Below, piece by piece: positions 22,965-33,648 of a DNA stretch of 64,000 bases. This DNA comes from Phytophthora quininea. Taxonomy: Eukaryota; Oomycota; Peronosporomycetes; Peronosporales; Peronosporaceae. Position numbers and translations under genes: made by a program. Numbering within the stretch: position 1 is the first letter of the stretch; each line of letters opens with the position of its first letter. Where the stretch lies: assembly GCA_011947345.1 (NCBI GenBank), contig JAAVTG010000256.1, forward strand, positions 62,001 through 126,000. The letters run 5' to 3'. The notes under the pieces are model-generated. The model was given only the letters and a program-made list of their open reading frames with translations, did not search any database and had not been told where the DNA came from.

Positions 22965-24095
22965 TTAGAAGCACTTGCGGTGCACAATCGACGGGCCAGA
23001 CTCGTCGTACTCGGCCTTGGAGATCCACATCTGCTGGAACGTCGACAGCGACGACAGGATGGAGCCACCGATCCAGACCGAGTACTTGCGCTCGGGCGGG
23101 GCCACCACCTTGATCTTCATGGTGGACGGGGCCAGAGCCGTCAGCTCCTTGGTCATACGCTCGCCAATGCCCGGGTACATGGTGGTACCGCCGGACAGCA
23201 CGATGTTGCAGTACAGGTCCTTACGGATATCGACGTCGCACTTCATGATGGTCTGGAACGTGCAGTCGTGGATGCCCGAAGCCTCCTTACCGATCAGCGA
23301 GGGCTGGAACAGCACCTCCGGGGTACGGAAGCGCTCGTTGCCGATGACAATGACGTTGCCATCGGGCAGCTCGTAGCTCTTCTCAAGGCCCGAAGACTCG
23401 GCGGCCGTCTTCATCTCCTGGTCGAAGTCCAGAGCGATGTACGTCAGCTTCTCCTTGATGTCGCGCACAATTTCGCGCTCGGCCGTGGTGGTGAACGAGT
23501 AACCACGCTCCGTCAGGATCTTCATCATGTAGTCCGTCAGGTCGCGGCCAGCCAGGTCCAGACGCACAATGGCGTGCGGCAGGGCGTAACCCTCGTAGAT
23601 GGGCACCGTGTGCGAGACACCGTCGCCCGAGTCGAGCACGCAGCCCGTGGTACGGCCAGAGGCGTACAGGGACAGCACGGCCTGGATGTTGACGTACATG
23701 GCCGGCACGTTGAACGTCTCGAACATGATCTGCGTCATGCGCTCACGGTTGGCCTTGGGGTTGAGCGGGGCCTCGGTCAGCAGCACCGGGTGCTCCTCGG
23801 GGGCAACACGCAGCTCGTTGTAGAACGTGTGGTGCCAGATCTTCTCCATGTCGTCCCAGTTGGTCACGATGCCGTGCTCGATGGGGTACTTCAGGGTCAG
23901 CACACCACGCTTGGACTGGGCCTCGTCACCGACGTACGCGTCCTTCTGGTCCATGCCCACCATGATGCCCAAGTGCTTGGGGCGACCCACGATCGACGGG
24001 AACACGGCACGCGGGGCGTCGTCGCCGGCGAAACCGGCCTTGCACATGCCGGAGCCGTTGTCCACGACCAGAGCTTGAACGTCTTCGTCAGCCAT
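22965..24095 (-). CDS. actin
   Basis: This intact 376-residue, intronless actin has family-standard length. The nucleotide-binding [19 protein letters not shown], the [11 protein letters not shown] loop, the [20 protein letters not shown] hinge and the C-terminal [20 protein letters not shown] are all present. It would polymerise into F-actin filaments of hyphal tips and septa. A second, slightly divergent copy lies at 55.2-56.3 kb. Both lack introns, as is usual for oomycete actins. Confidence 0.98.
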
Positions 24096-24137
24096 CTTGA
24101 AAGGAGCTTCTTAGTGTTGGATCTGTCGCCCACAGGA

Positions 24138-24154
24138 CCAAAAGGGAAATGAGC
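24138..24154 (-). promoter_or_regulatory. initiator-like element of the actin gene
   Basis: The - strand reads GCTCATTTCCCTTTTGG about 45 bases before the actin ATG. It matches the GCTCATTYY start and the T-run of the oomycete initiator, with CA replaced by CT. Confidence 0.45.
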
Positions 24155-24275
24155 CACGTGGAGAGTGGAGGCGAGCAGCGAGGAAGATTGGATTTGCCAG
24201 GTCATCCCTCCTGCCGCATACAAACCAGAAGAGTAGACAGCGATGTCGCGCGCCCCGCCAATACTGCGAGGTATA

Positions 24276-24295
24276 GTGAAACCAAGTGGTTTCAC
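24276..24295. promoter_or_regulatory. perfect 9-bp inverted repeat upstream of actin
   Basis: GTGAAACCA, a 2-base spacer and TGGTTTCAC form a perfect dyad about 180 bases upstream of the actin start. The form suits a dimeric transcription-factor site. A short hairpin is the alternative. No function is established. Confidence 0.35.
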
Positions 24296-24299
24296 TTTT

Positions 24300-25753
24300 T
24301 CGTCAACCCGAGACGGTCAAACGAGGCCAAAGCCTCGAATAAGATGGGGATGGAAAGTCCTGCGATTATGGACAGCAGCGTCGTGCAGCAGCGTTTATGG
24401 CGCGCTGCGAGGGCGAATGGAGCTGCAGTCTGTTCTCGGCGGTGGAGGCGTCGAGTCCAATTACGAAAGCAGCTCGGTCGAGCAGCGCGCGCTTTCCGTG
24501 GATGCACCCATTTTCATACTTTGAACACCGTGAGGCAGAAACCTCGACGCCTTTCTGCTCGTGTTGCGTTGTGGGGCCAAGGTGAACCCATCTTCGAAAT
24601 TGACTTGGCTTTTGTATACAAGGGTTTTCCACGGGTTCTGGGACATGCCAACGTCACGAGGCTAGGGTCACTAAATCGAGGCATGTCGGTATCGTTCGCT
24701 GCGGTGAAGCGTCGGCTACGGGCACAAACACCAGGGAAACCCCTGCCGACAATGCCCGTACGCACGATTTGCGGCGGAGGTATTGCTCGACGGCGTTGTC
24801 TTCTTGTCTCGGTTGACGCTGCTTCGCTACTCTTTTCGGGGAGACCATCTTGCTCTGCTTGACGCCTCCATCCTTTTTCGCCAGCCGATAGAAACTCGCA
24901 GCCGCGCCCGCCCCCAGCTGCTAGTAGGAGTAAATGCCCGCAGCTGGAGCTGTCTCGACACGTTTGCCACGGAAAAGCCGATGATATCCGGACGCGAGCT
25001 GCCCCCGTGCAGGGCCCTGCTTGGAGGCTGTCCCAGCTTGCGCGTGTGCCTGGCTGTCGTTGTCCTCGTTCCGAGCGCGGGGCCGCCGCAATTGGTGGGG
25101 GCGCCGTCCGCCAAGCAGCCGCTGGCTTGTCCCGCATGGCGTGTGTTGGATCCGTGCCTCTTCTAGGACGAGCTCGTCCCGTTGAGCGGCGATCGAGTGC
25201 TGGGCAGCGGGTCGTCGTCAAGACTACAAACAAATCCGTCATCTTGAGCTGCTGGCAAGGTGGAAACTGAGGACCTCAACGATAGACTGCCATTGAAAGG
25301 CAAAAGTGGCGCAAGCACTCGCGTGGAGTAAGCGTGCATACTCCATGTTTGCTTCCGCGTAAACTCGGCTGGTAGCAGTCTTTGCTGCTTGGCGTTCCAA
25401 TCCAAGCGACCAGGTTCTCCCCAGCCTTGTCTATCGCCGGTAAACCTGCGATCAGCCTCGCACTCAAGCCAACGACATCGACTAATTGTTCACGAGCGAC
25501 ATGCTGCTTCGTCCCACGGAGCGCAAGGCAACCTCCAACATGCTTGCACTGTGTGTGCTCCAACATTGAACAAACCTTGCTTGAAGCGGGTGGAGCTCGA
25601 TGCAGAGTTGTTTCCTTCGTTTGATGTGGTTATTCACATTGCTGCCAAGCTGACTCGGCTACAGCAGCAACAGCAGCAACAGCGACATCTTCATGACAAT
25701 CAAAAGGATCGGATACTTTTGCCCATTTACGTACCCAATTCGATGCCCATTGC
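24300..25753. other. 1.4-kb spacer between actin and first bZIP gene
   Basis: GC-rich sequence with several long overlapping frames on both strands (the longest is 242 codons on the - strand, 24514-25242). None shows a recognisable domain, and composition explains them. I see no RNA gene. A CAG-rich run near 25665-25685 encodes Gln in one frame but is probably untranslated leader. Confidence 0.4.
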
Positions 25754-26919
25754 ATGGCACTGTCGATGCAGCAAGTCTCTGTCATGGACGCCAAGCGCCA
25801 GAGCTCGCTGGACAAGCGGCGAAAACGCAACCGCGAGGCCATGCAGCGCTCTCGCCAGCGAGACCGCGAGCACATGGAGTCCTTACGGCGAGAGGCGCAG
25901 GCGCTGGAGCGGACGCATCAGCATTTGCTGCAGAAAGTGGAGCAGGAGCTGGCCACGCTGTCTGATGATACCCAAATCTCGGAGCTGAAGCACAAATTGG
26001 AAGCTGCGCGGGCTCAGGCCAATCGACTGATGACCCAAAACTTAGACTTCCAGACGCAGCTGAGCGTCCGCGTAAAGGGAGAAGACCGGATGGAAGGTCT
26101 ACTCAAAGAAATGGCTCGCGACCAGCAAGAGCAGGAGAAAGTGTACCAGCAACTGCGTCATGAAAGTCAAAGCCAACAACTGAAATGTGCTCACTCTTTT
26201 AGTGCTGACAAAGCAACCGACGTGATCTTGATGTCACGGAGTCAGAGGGAGCACGTGGACAAAGTGGGCTTTGCGGACACCGAACGCGTCCACCTTTTCG
26301 GGTGGTCGACCTTGCACCGATTCCAAAAGAGAGATTGTACTTCTCGTTTCGGAAATTATTTCTCAATCGCTCAGCAGCTCAATTGGCGGAGCGGAACTGG
26401 CAAAACGAAATCAAGTTTGTCACGTACCGCAGCGCGTCGGAAGCTGCCACGCAGCACTTTCATGTACGGAATGCAAGCGTTATTGTTGTGTTTAATGCTA
26501 ACTCTGCTTGCGTGTATGAGTAGATTGTGCAGAAGATTAACGACGACACTTATTTAATTGCACGAGAGAAGTTGGATCCAGAGAACGAAGGAGGCATTGT
26601 GCGACTGCTCTACCTTCGCTTTCGGTTGTTCGAGGCCAATGGAAGTTATGCGGTAGTGACGCAAAGTGTACCTCAAAACAGTTCGCTTGCTGGAGGTTCG
26701 GCAGAGAAAATCTGGGCCAACGATGCGTGCATGTGGAACCACTTTATCGCCGTCAAGGATGCCAATGGAGAGGAGCATTGTGAAATCCACCTAACCGGTA
26801 GTTCGTCTGTCGGTGACCCGCGCAGTGTGCGGACGAATGTACTGGAGACCGTCATGGGGCTACTTCGTTGGGAAAATATTAACGTGGGACCGACGCTTTC
26901 ATTGACACAAGCACCTTGA
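25754..26919 (+). CDS. bZIP protein with START-like C-terminal module (bZIP 1)
   Basis: The basic region KRRKRNREAMQRSRQRDRE has the N-x7-R DNA-contact pattern and leads into a leucine-zipper-like coiled coil to about residue 130. A roughly 200-residue C-terminal module follows. It is shared with the two bZIP genes at 49-53 kb, including FGW at its start, a Y.SF.K.F stretch and INDDTY. A 60-base intron (26464-26523, GT-AG) lies in this module. One A is missing in the run near 26330, where the frame moves. The product is probably a nuclear transcription regulator. The C-terminal module may sense a ligand. Confidence 0.8.
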
Positions 26920-26947
26920 GCGGAAAACTCTTAAAACGCATCAGAAC

Positions 26948-28399
26948 ATGAAGCTTATCTGCGCCATAGCGGGGCCTTCGCCCAGACGTTCGGCGTTACA
27001 GTCGGCCCCGACGCCAAGATCAGCGATCTCAAGAGAGAAGTCTGGGATCGAATGCCTCAAGAGCCTGAAGACACGAATCCCGACTCTCTCATGCTATTCG
27101 CTGCAAGAAAGCCGAACGGGGGTATCTGCATGGCCGACTGGAAGCAGTGAAGGAGCTACGACAGGGGAAGTCGCGAGGTGTCCATGACTTGCATTTATTG
27201 GAGAGAGACCTGGAACTTAAAGACAACGACTCCGTCGACACCGTCTTTAAGAACTCTCCGAGGTACGACCATATCCACGTACTAGTCGTGCGCGCTGTAG
27301 TCCGCATCCTCTGCCTAATGCCAGGAGTCGACCAGTCTTTCGAGGTCGTCGTTGACATTAGGAAGCCAGTAAAGGCCCTACAGCAAGACATTGCTTCATT
27401 GATCGGTGCTTCTGGAGATGACATTATGCTGTTCCTAGCGGAACACGATGATTCTGGGTGGATTCCATACTTTGGACTTCGGACAGAAGAATCGTTCGCT
27501 TTAACTCGACGCGAATTTCCTGAAAGTACCAAAGCCCTGATGACCAGTGAGCTGGAGATGAAGGACGCCTACGATCTCGCCGGTATCGAGCACACTGGAA
27601 ACCTTCACGTTTTAGTCGGCGGTCCAGCTACTGATGCATTCCGTGGACGCACTGAACAATGGGGGACATATTCCGGGCTCCTGAATTTCCCAGGCATTTT
27701 AATATTGTTTATTTAAATGCGGTCGAGTGGAGTCACCTCCAGAAGTTCTGTCAGAAATCTTCATACACGCAGCAACAGCAAGTGTTTCGAATTACCGAGG
27801 TCGATTCACTGATGAGAGCATTACGTGCAGTTTCGACGGTGCTCGCTCAGCCGATGAGCGATGAACACTACCACCAGTTCTCGCTGTTCGCGTTTCTGAA
27901 AGATGTGGTGAATACAATGGGGCTGTCAATGAAAATCCACCCTGAATTTCGTTTAGAAAACCCTCCTTGCCGCTCGGATCACAGCTTGGGTTCGTGGGAG
28001 TTTCGAGGCGCCGCAGACTACGTGTTGTCGAATGGTTCACGATTCGTGTGCATCTTTCAGCCGAGGGTGGCTGAAGGGGACGAAATTGGAGACTATTACG
28101 ACGACGAGGACGAGGACGAGACTCCGGGAGAGCTCGCAAAGCGCAAAATGGAGACTGCAATCGCGCAGGCAGTGGTCGCGATGGAAATCTTCAATACGCA
28201 CATTTCAAAGAGCGCTGTCGGCATCGTCACTAACTTCTGGGAGTGGACTTTCATTAAGGTCGTCTACGACAATGTTCCCGAGCCATAGGTCGTGGTTCAG
28301 ACGGACCACGATTCATTGACGCGGTGCACGGATGGTCAGCTACAATGGAATGATGTGGCACGCATTGCCGGGAAACTTGCTGGCATGATGGCGGGATAG
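26948..28399 (+). pseudogene. Crinkler (CRN)-family effector pseudogene, unit 1
   Basis: CRNs are host-targeted cytoplasmic effectors of oomycetes with a conserved N-terminal translocation module. Here MKLICAIAG starts the module and MLFLAEHDDSGW is the LFLAK-box equivalent. HVLVVGGP-like sequence (LHVLVGGP) follows, and NTHISKSAVGIVTNFWEW lies in the C-terminal domain. Lesions are a copy-specific G loss near 26980, a frame shift near 27147, another near 27660 (G run) and an in-frame TAG at 28286. The last three recur in units 2 and 3, so they predate the amplification. Confidence 0.8.
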
Positions 28400-28453
28400 T
28401 CTCGAAGTCGTGGAGCCTGGGCTGATTGATAATTTCCGCAACGTTTATCCAAG

Positions 28454-28905
28454 TCAACACGAATCGATCTTACACCTTTCGTGCTGTCGAAGCGGCTGGA
28501 TCATTGAATGCGTCCGAAATGGCCTCCACAACAAGTGTCCAATAGCTACAGCAGCTTGGGGCCGTATTCTTCGTCTCAGCCATCACCGACCATGCCGCTT
28601 TCGTCTCGGATGAAGTCTCAAGTGGAGGAAATGGTGGCGAACAGAGTCCAGGCGAGTGAACAACGGGTGTACTCTGAATTGGATCGAGTGCGGTCTGCAC
28701 AGGTGAATCCTGCACCAACCGACCCCCACTCAGTGGTGAACGCAGTTTCAGCGCATTTGACGCAGTTCAAGAGAGAGTTCGACGCCAACCAAACGAACGT
28801 GCTGCACCAATTCACTGAGAATGTCAACGCGGATAGCCGTCGACTGGAAGATCGAGTCGCTCATGTCGAGTCTCAGATCGTGAATTTGGAGTCTGTCATT
28901 CAAAC
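28454..28905. pseudogene. inverted fragment of the LRR/coiled-coil gene 3' end, unit 1
   Basis: Bases 28454-28526 match 35155-35227 in direct orientation and carry the last codons of the LRR/coiled-coil gene on the - strand. Bases 28527-28905 match the reverse complement of 35259-35637, so the preceding part of the same exon is flipped to the + strand. About 30 bases of the intact gene are missing at the junction. The fragment keeps an open frame of about 125 codons on the + strand, but it lacks the LRR part. Confidence 0.85.
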
Positions 28906-28932
28906 TGTGTAGTATCGCTTGACGTTGCCCCA

Positions 28933-30249
28933 TCATATGTGTTCCGTTGCGGTAATACCGGACAGCTCGGCGACCTCTTCTTGTGTGTCAGCGCTCAGAA
29001 GCAGCCCGAGAATTTTACCAGCAATGCGTGCGGTGTTTTCTTCAGTTGGAGGTGTCTCCATCTTCTCCGTCAAAGCATCGCAATTGTAGTAGACCGTAGG
29101 CTTACCACCATCAGGGTGGTACTTAATACGGAAGAACATCCAACTGCAATAGTTCGAGACGATGCCAACAATGTTCTTTGTCGAAATTGTGCTCACAACT
29201 TCTACTCCCAGCAAAGCCTGAACAAAACCCAGTGGCATACTCGGAAGCGGCTCAACACTACTCCCGGTCGTTCTCTGAACTTCGTTTCTCCGAACTTTAT
29301 TTCTCCGACCGGGATTAATGTCGATGTCGGAGCGCTTAGCTTCCAAAACACAGATACGATCTCAATTGTGCTGATAGTAAAGTCCGTAAAACCGGTCATT
29401 CCCACCAAATGGGCCGATCCCTCCAAATTGATAGCACTTTTCATCTCGTCTTCCATGCAAATTGCCATCGGAGGCGGACAGAGTTTCCGCAAAATATGAA
29501 AGAGAACGCTTCCAACGACGGCCCCCTCATGATCGGCTTGTGAATTACTCGAATAATCTCCACCAATTCCTCTCGCAAGGCAGTAGCCGTTTCGTGAGTA
29601 AGCCGCGGAGATACTGGTTGCTCCTCTGGGCTCAGGATGTACAGCTCCTCGATGGTACTTCATTTTATTCGCGATAATGCAATCGGTATGGAGCCACTAG
29701 CCTTCAGTGCTTTGTTGAGTCTGTCCCAATGTTTCGCACGCTGGCGTAAATTTCCCTCGAAAAATGCACTCGAACATCCTCCGACGATTCCAACAAGATA
29801 TGGATTGCATCCGTAGGTGTATTAGTAAGTATCTGTGTATCGATCAGATGTCCTCGGCCTGTTAACTCTGTAATAGCTGGAGTTGCTCGACCGCCTGCGA
29901 GAGCAATTGCATCGTCATCTGTCGAGTCGTTCTGGATCCAAGTTACTCCGTCACTCGTGCTAAGAAATATGTCGAGCTTTTTGTCGGTGATTCCAGCTTT
30001 GCGAACAGCACGCCACACACCAGCAACATCACAGGGGACGCTTACAAGGATTGCGAATGGATCGCTCTTGACCCCAACCACCGAGCACACAATTTGTCTT
30101 TGTGGGACGACCAACACGTGGACAATGTCCTGGCCTTCAGAAAACAACATGGCTGTTCGAATTTTCCAATCCAGCTCAAGGTCGGGTGAAAGTGTCCAGC
30201 GGACACTTTCAGGTATAATTCCACGTCGCAGCGGGTCAACCAACATCAA
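28933..30249 (-). pseudogene. 5'-truncated Crinkler-like pseudogene, unit 1
   Basis: The - strand frames read through CRN landmarks in several registers: DIVHVLVVPQRQIVCSVVGV, the LFLAK-like KKLDIFLSTSDG, and near the end STKNIVGIVSNYCSWMFFRI, which parallels the C-terminus of the + strand CRN. The first roughly 75 residues of the CRN module, including the MxLxCAI start, are missing exactly where the unit meets the next one. At least two frame shifts (near 29700 and 29350) prevent one continuous protein. Confidence 0.7.
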
Positions 30250-30297
30250 ATTTAAATGTAATAACTGTAGTCAATTTTCCATTGAGGTTTGGAGACG

Positions 30298-31750
30298 ATG
30301 AAGCTCATCTGTGCCATAGCGGGGGCCTTCGCCCAGACGTTCGGCGTTACAGTCGGCCCCGACGCCAAGATCAGCGATCTCAAGAGAGAAGTCTGGGATC
30401 GAATGCCTCAAGAGCCTGAAGACACGAATCCCGACTCTCTCATGCTATTCGCTGCAAGAAAGCCGAACGGGGGTATCTGCATCGCCGACTGGAAGCAGTG
30501 AAGGAGCTACGACAGGGAAAGTCGCAAGGTGCCCATGATTTGCATTTATTGGAGAGAGACCTGGAACTTAAAGACAACGACTCCGTCGACACCGTCTTTA
30601 AGAACTCTCCGAGGTACGACCATATCCACGTACTAGTCGTGCGCGCTGTAGTCCGCATCCTCTGCCTAATGCCAGGAGTCGACCAGTCTTTCGAGGTCGT
30701 CGTTGACATTAGGAAGCCAGTAAAGGCCCTACAGCAAGACATTGCTTCATTGATCGGTGCTTCTGGAGATGACATTATGCTGTTCCTAGCGGAACACGAT
30801 GATTCTGGGTGGATTCCATACTTTGGACTTCGGACAGAAGAATCGTTCGCTTTAACTCGACGCGAATTTCCTGAAAGTACCAAAGCCCTGATGACCAGTG
30901 AGCTGGAGATGAAGGACGCCTACGATCTCGCCGGTGTCGAGCACACTGGAAACCTTCACGTTTTAGTCGGCGGTCCAGCTACTGATGCATTCCGTGGACG
31001 CACTGAACAATGGGGGACATATTCCGGGCTCCTGAATTTCCCAGGCATTTTAATATTGTTTATTTAAATGCGGTCGAGTGGAGTCACCTCCAGAAGTTCT
31101 GTCAGAAATCTTCATACACGCAGCAACAGCAAGTGTTTCGAATTACCGAGGTCGATTCACTGATGAGAGCATTACGTGCAGTTTCGACGGTGCTCGCTCA
31201 GCCGATGAGCGATGAACACTACCACCAGTTCTCGCTGTTCGCGTTTCTGAAAGATGTGGTGAATACAATGGGGCTGTCAATGAAAATCCACCCTGAATTT
31301 CGTTTAGAAAACCCTCCTTGCCGCTCGGATCACAGCTTGGGTTCGTGGGAGTTTCGAGGCGCCGCAGACTACGTGTTGTCGAATGGTTCACGATTCGTGT
31401 GCATCTTTCAGCCGAGGGTGGCTGAAGGGGACGAAATTGGAGACTATTACGACGACGAGGACGAGGACGAGACTCCGGGAGAGCTCGCAAAGCGCAAAAT
31501 GGAGACTGCAATCGCGCAGGCAGTGGTCGCGATGGAAATCTTCAATACGCACATTTCAAAGAGCGCTGTCGGCATCGTCACTAACTTCTGGGAGTGGACT
31601 TTCATTAAGGTCGTCTACGACAATGTTCCCGAGCCATAGGTCGTGGTTCAGACGGACCACGATTCATTGACGCGGTGCACGGATGGTCAGCTACAATGGA
31701 ATGATGTGGCACGCATTGCCGGGAAACTTGCTGGCATGATGGCGGGATAG
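30298..31750 (+). pseudogene. Crinkler (CRN)-family effector pseudogene, unit 2
   Basis: The N-terminal module is intact for 67 codons (MKLICAIAGAFAQTFGVTVG onward) before the shared frame break at 30498. The LFLAK-like box and the C-terminal SKSAVGIVTNFWEW segment lie in later frames. The shared G-run break and TAG are as in unit 1. The start is preceded by a 48-base spacer from the 5' end of the truncated - strand CRN of unit 1. Confidence 0.8.
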
Positions 31751-31804
31751 TCTCGAAGTCGTGGAGCCTGGGCTGATTGATAATTTCCGCAACGTTTATC
31801 CAAG

Positions 31805-32256
31805 TCAACACGAATCGATCTTACACCTTTCGTGCTGTCGAAGCGGCTGGATCATTGAATGCGTCCGAAATGGCCTCCACAACAAGTGTCCAATAGCTAC
31901 AGCAGCTTGGGGCCGTATTCTTCGTCTCAGCCATCACCGACCATGCCGCTTTCGTCTCGGATGAAGTCTCAAGTGGAGGAAATGGTGGCGAACAGAGTCC
32001 AGGCGAGTGAACAACGGGTGTACTCTGAATTGGATCGAGTGCGGTCTGCACAGGTGAATCCTGCACCAACCGACCCCCACTCAGTGGTGAACGCAGTTTC
32101 AGCGCATTTGACGCAGTTCAAGAGAGAGTTCGACGCCAACCAAACGAACGTGCTGCACCAATTCACTGAGAATGTCAACGCGGATAGCCGTCGACTGGAA
32201 GATCGAGTCGCTCATGTCGAGTCTCAGATCGTGAATTTGGAGTCTGTCATTCAAAC
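31805..32256. pseudogene. inverted fragment of the LRR/coiled-coil gene 3' end, unit 2
   Basis: This copy matches the one in unit 1 and has the same flip junction, so the inversion happened once, before the unit was amplified. Confidence 0.85.
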
Positions 32257-32283
32257 TGTGTAGTATCGCTTGACGTTGCCCCA

Positions 32284-33600
32284 TCATATGTGTTCCGTTG
32301 CGGTAATACCGGACAGCTCGGCGACCTCTTCTTGTGTGTCAGCGCTCAGAAGCAGCCCGAGAATTTTACCAGCAATGCGTGCGGTGTTTTCTTCAGTTGG
32401 AGGTGTCTCCATCTTCTCCGTCAAAGCATCGCAATTGTAGTAGACCGTAGGCTTACCACCATCAGGGTGGTACTTAATACGGAAGAACATCCAACTGCAA
32501 TAGTTCGAGACGATGCCAACAATGTTCTTTGTCGAAATTGTGCTCACAACTTCTACTCCCAGCAAAGCCTGAACAAAACCCAGTGGCATACTCGGAAGCG
32601 GCTCAACACTACTCCCGGTCGTTCTCTGAACTTCGTTTCTCCGAACTTTATTTCTCCGACCGGGATTAATGTCGATGTCGGAGCGCTTAGCTTCCAAAAC
32701 ACAGATACGATCTCAATTGTGCTGATAGTAAAGTCCGTAAAACCGGTCATTCCCACCAAATGGGCCGATCCCTCCAAATTGATAGCACTTTTCATCTCGT
32801 CTTCCATGCAAATTGCCATCGGAGGCGGACAGAGTTTCCGCAAAATATGAAAGAGAACGCTTCCAACGACGGCCCCCTCATGATCGGCTTGTGAATTACT
32901 CGAATAATCTCCACCAATTCCTCTCGCAAGGCAGTAGCCGTTTCGTGAGTAAGCCGCGGAGATACTGGTTGCTCCTCTGGGCTCAGGATGTACAGCTCCT
33001 CGATGGTACTTCATTTTATTCGCGATAATGCAATCGGTATGGAGCCACTAGCCTTCAGTGCTTTGTTGAGTCTGTCCCAATGTTTCGCACGCTGGCGTAA
33101 ATTTCCCTCGAAAAATGCACTCGAACATCCTCCGACGATTCCAACAAGATATGGATTGCATCCGTAGGTGTATTAGTAAGTATCTGTGTATCGATCAGAT
33201 GTCCTCGGCCTGTTAACTCTGTAATAGCTGGAGTTGCTCGACCGCCTGCGAGAGCAATTGCATCGTCATCTGTCGAGTCGTTCTGGATCCAAGTTACTCC
33301 GTCACTCGTGCTAAGAAATATGTCGAGCTTTTTGTCGGTGATTCCAGCTTTGCGAACAGCACGCCACACACCAGCAACATCACAGGGGACGCTTACAAGG
33401 ATTGCGAATGGATCGCTCTTGACCCCAACCACCGAGCACACAATTTGTCTTTGTGGGACGACCAACACGTGGACAATGTCCTGGCCTTCAGAAAACAACA
33501 TGGCTGTTCGAATTTTCCAATCCAGCTCAAGGTCGGGTGAAAGCATCCGCTGGACACTTTCAGGTATAATTCCACGTCGCAGCGGGTCAACCAACATCAA
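32284..33600 (-). pseudogene. 5'-truncated Crinkler-like pseudogene, unit 2
   Basis: It is equivalent to the unit 1 copy, with the same missing N-terminal module and the same frame shifts. The first residues differ (ESVQRMLSPDLELD against ESVRWTLSPDLELD). Confidence 0.7.
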
Positions 33601-33648
33601 ATTTAAATGTAATAACTGTAGTCAATTTTCCATTGAGGTTTGGAGACG

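Larger units (their letters stand above)
26948..30297 (+). repeat. tandem unit 1 (3,350 bp; CRN-LRR fragment-CRN)
   Basis: First copy of a direct tandem repeat. Homology begins at or within a few bases of the CRN ATG, immediately after the bZIP 1 gene. The copy is one base shorter than unit 2 because a G run near 26980 has lost one G. Contents in order: a + strand CRN pseudogene, a rearranged piece of the LRR/coiled-coil gene, and a 5'-truncated - strand CRN pseudogene. Confidence 0.95.
30298..33648 (+). repeat. tandem unit 2 (3,351 bp)
   Basis: Second full copy of the unit, nearly identical to unit 1. Visible differences are a few substitutions (for example GTGTCCAGCGGA against GCATCCGCTGGA near the right end, and Ile to Val in the CRN). 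The offset is exactly 3,351 bases to units 1 and 3 through most of the length. Confidence 0.95.

Noticed and set aside
22980..24152. 390-codon + strand frame opposite actin
   Set aside because: It is the complementary-strand shadow of the highly biased actin coding sequence.
24514..25242. 242-codon - strand frame upstream of actin
   Set aside because: Arg/Ala/Pro-rich composition, no domain, no initiator or homologue in the window. GC-rich sequence explains the open frame.
25665..25685. CAG/CAA run as a possible CRISPR or microsatellite-based element
   Set aside because: A simple trinucleotide run without spacers or flanking repeats. Eukaryotic context excludes a CRISPR array.
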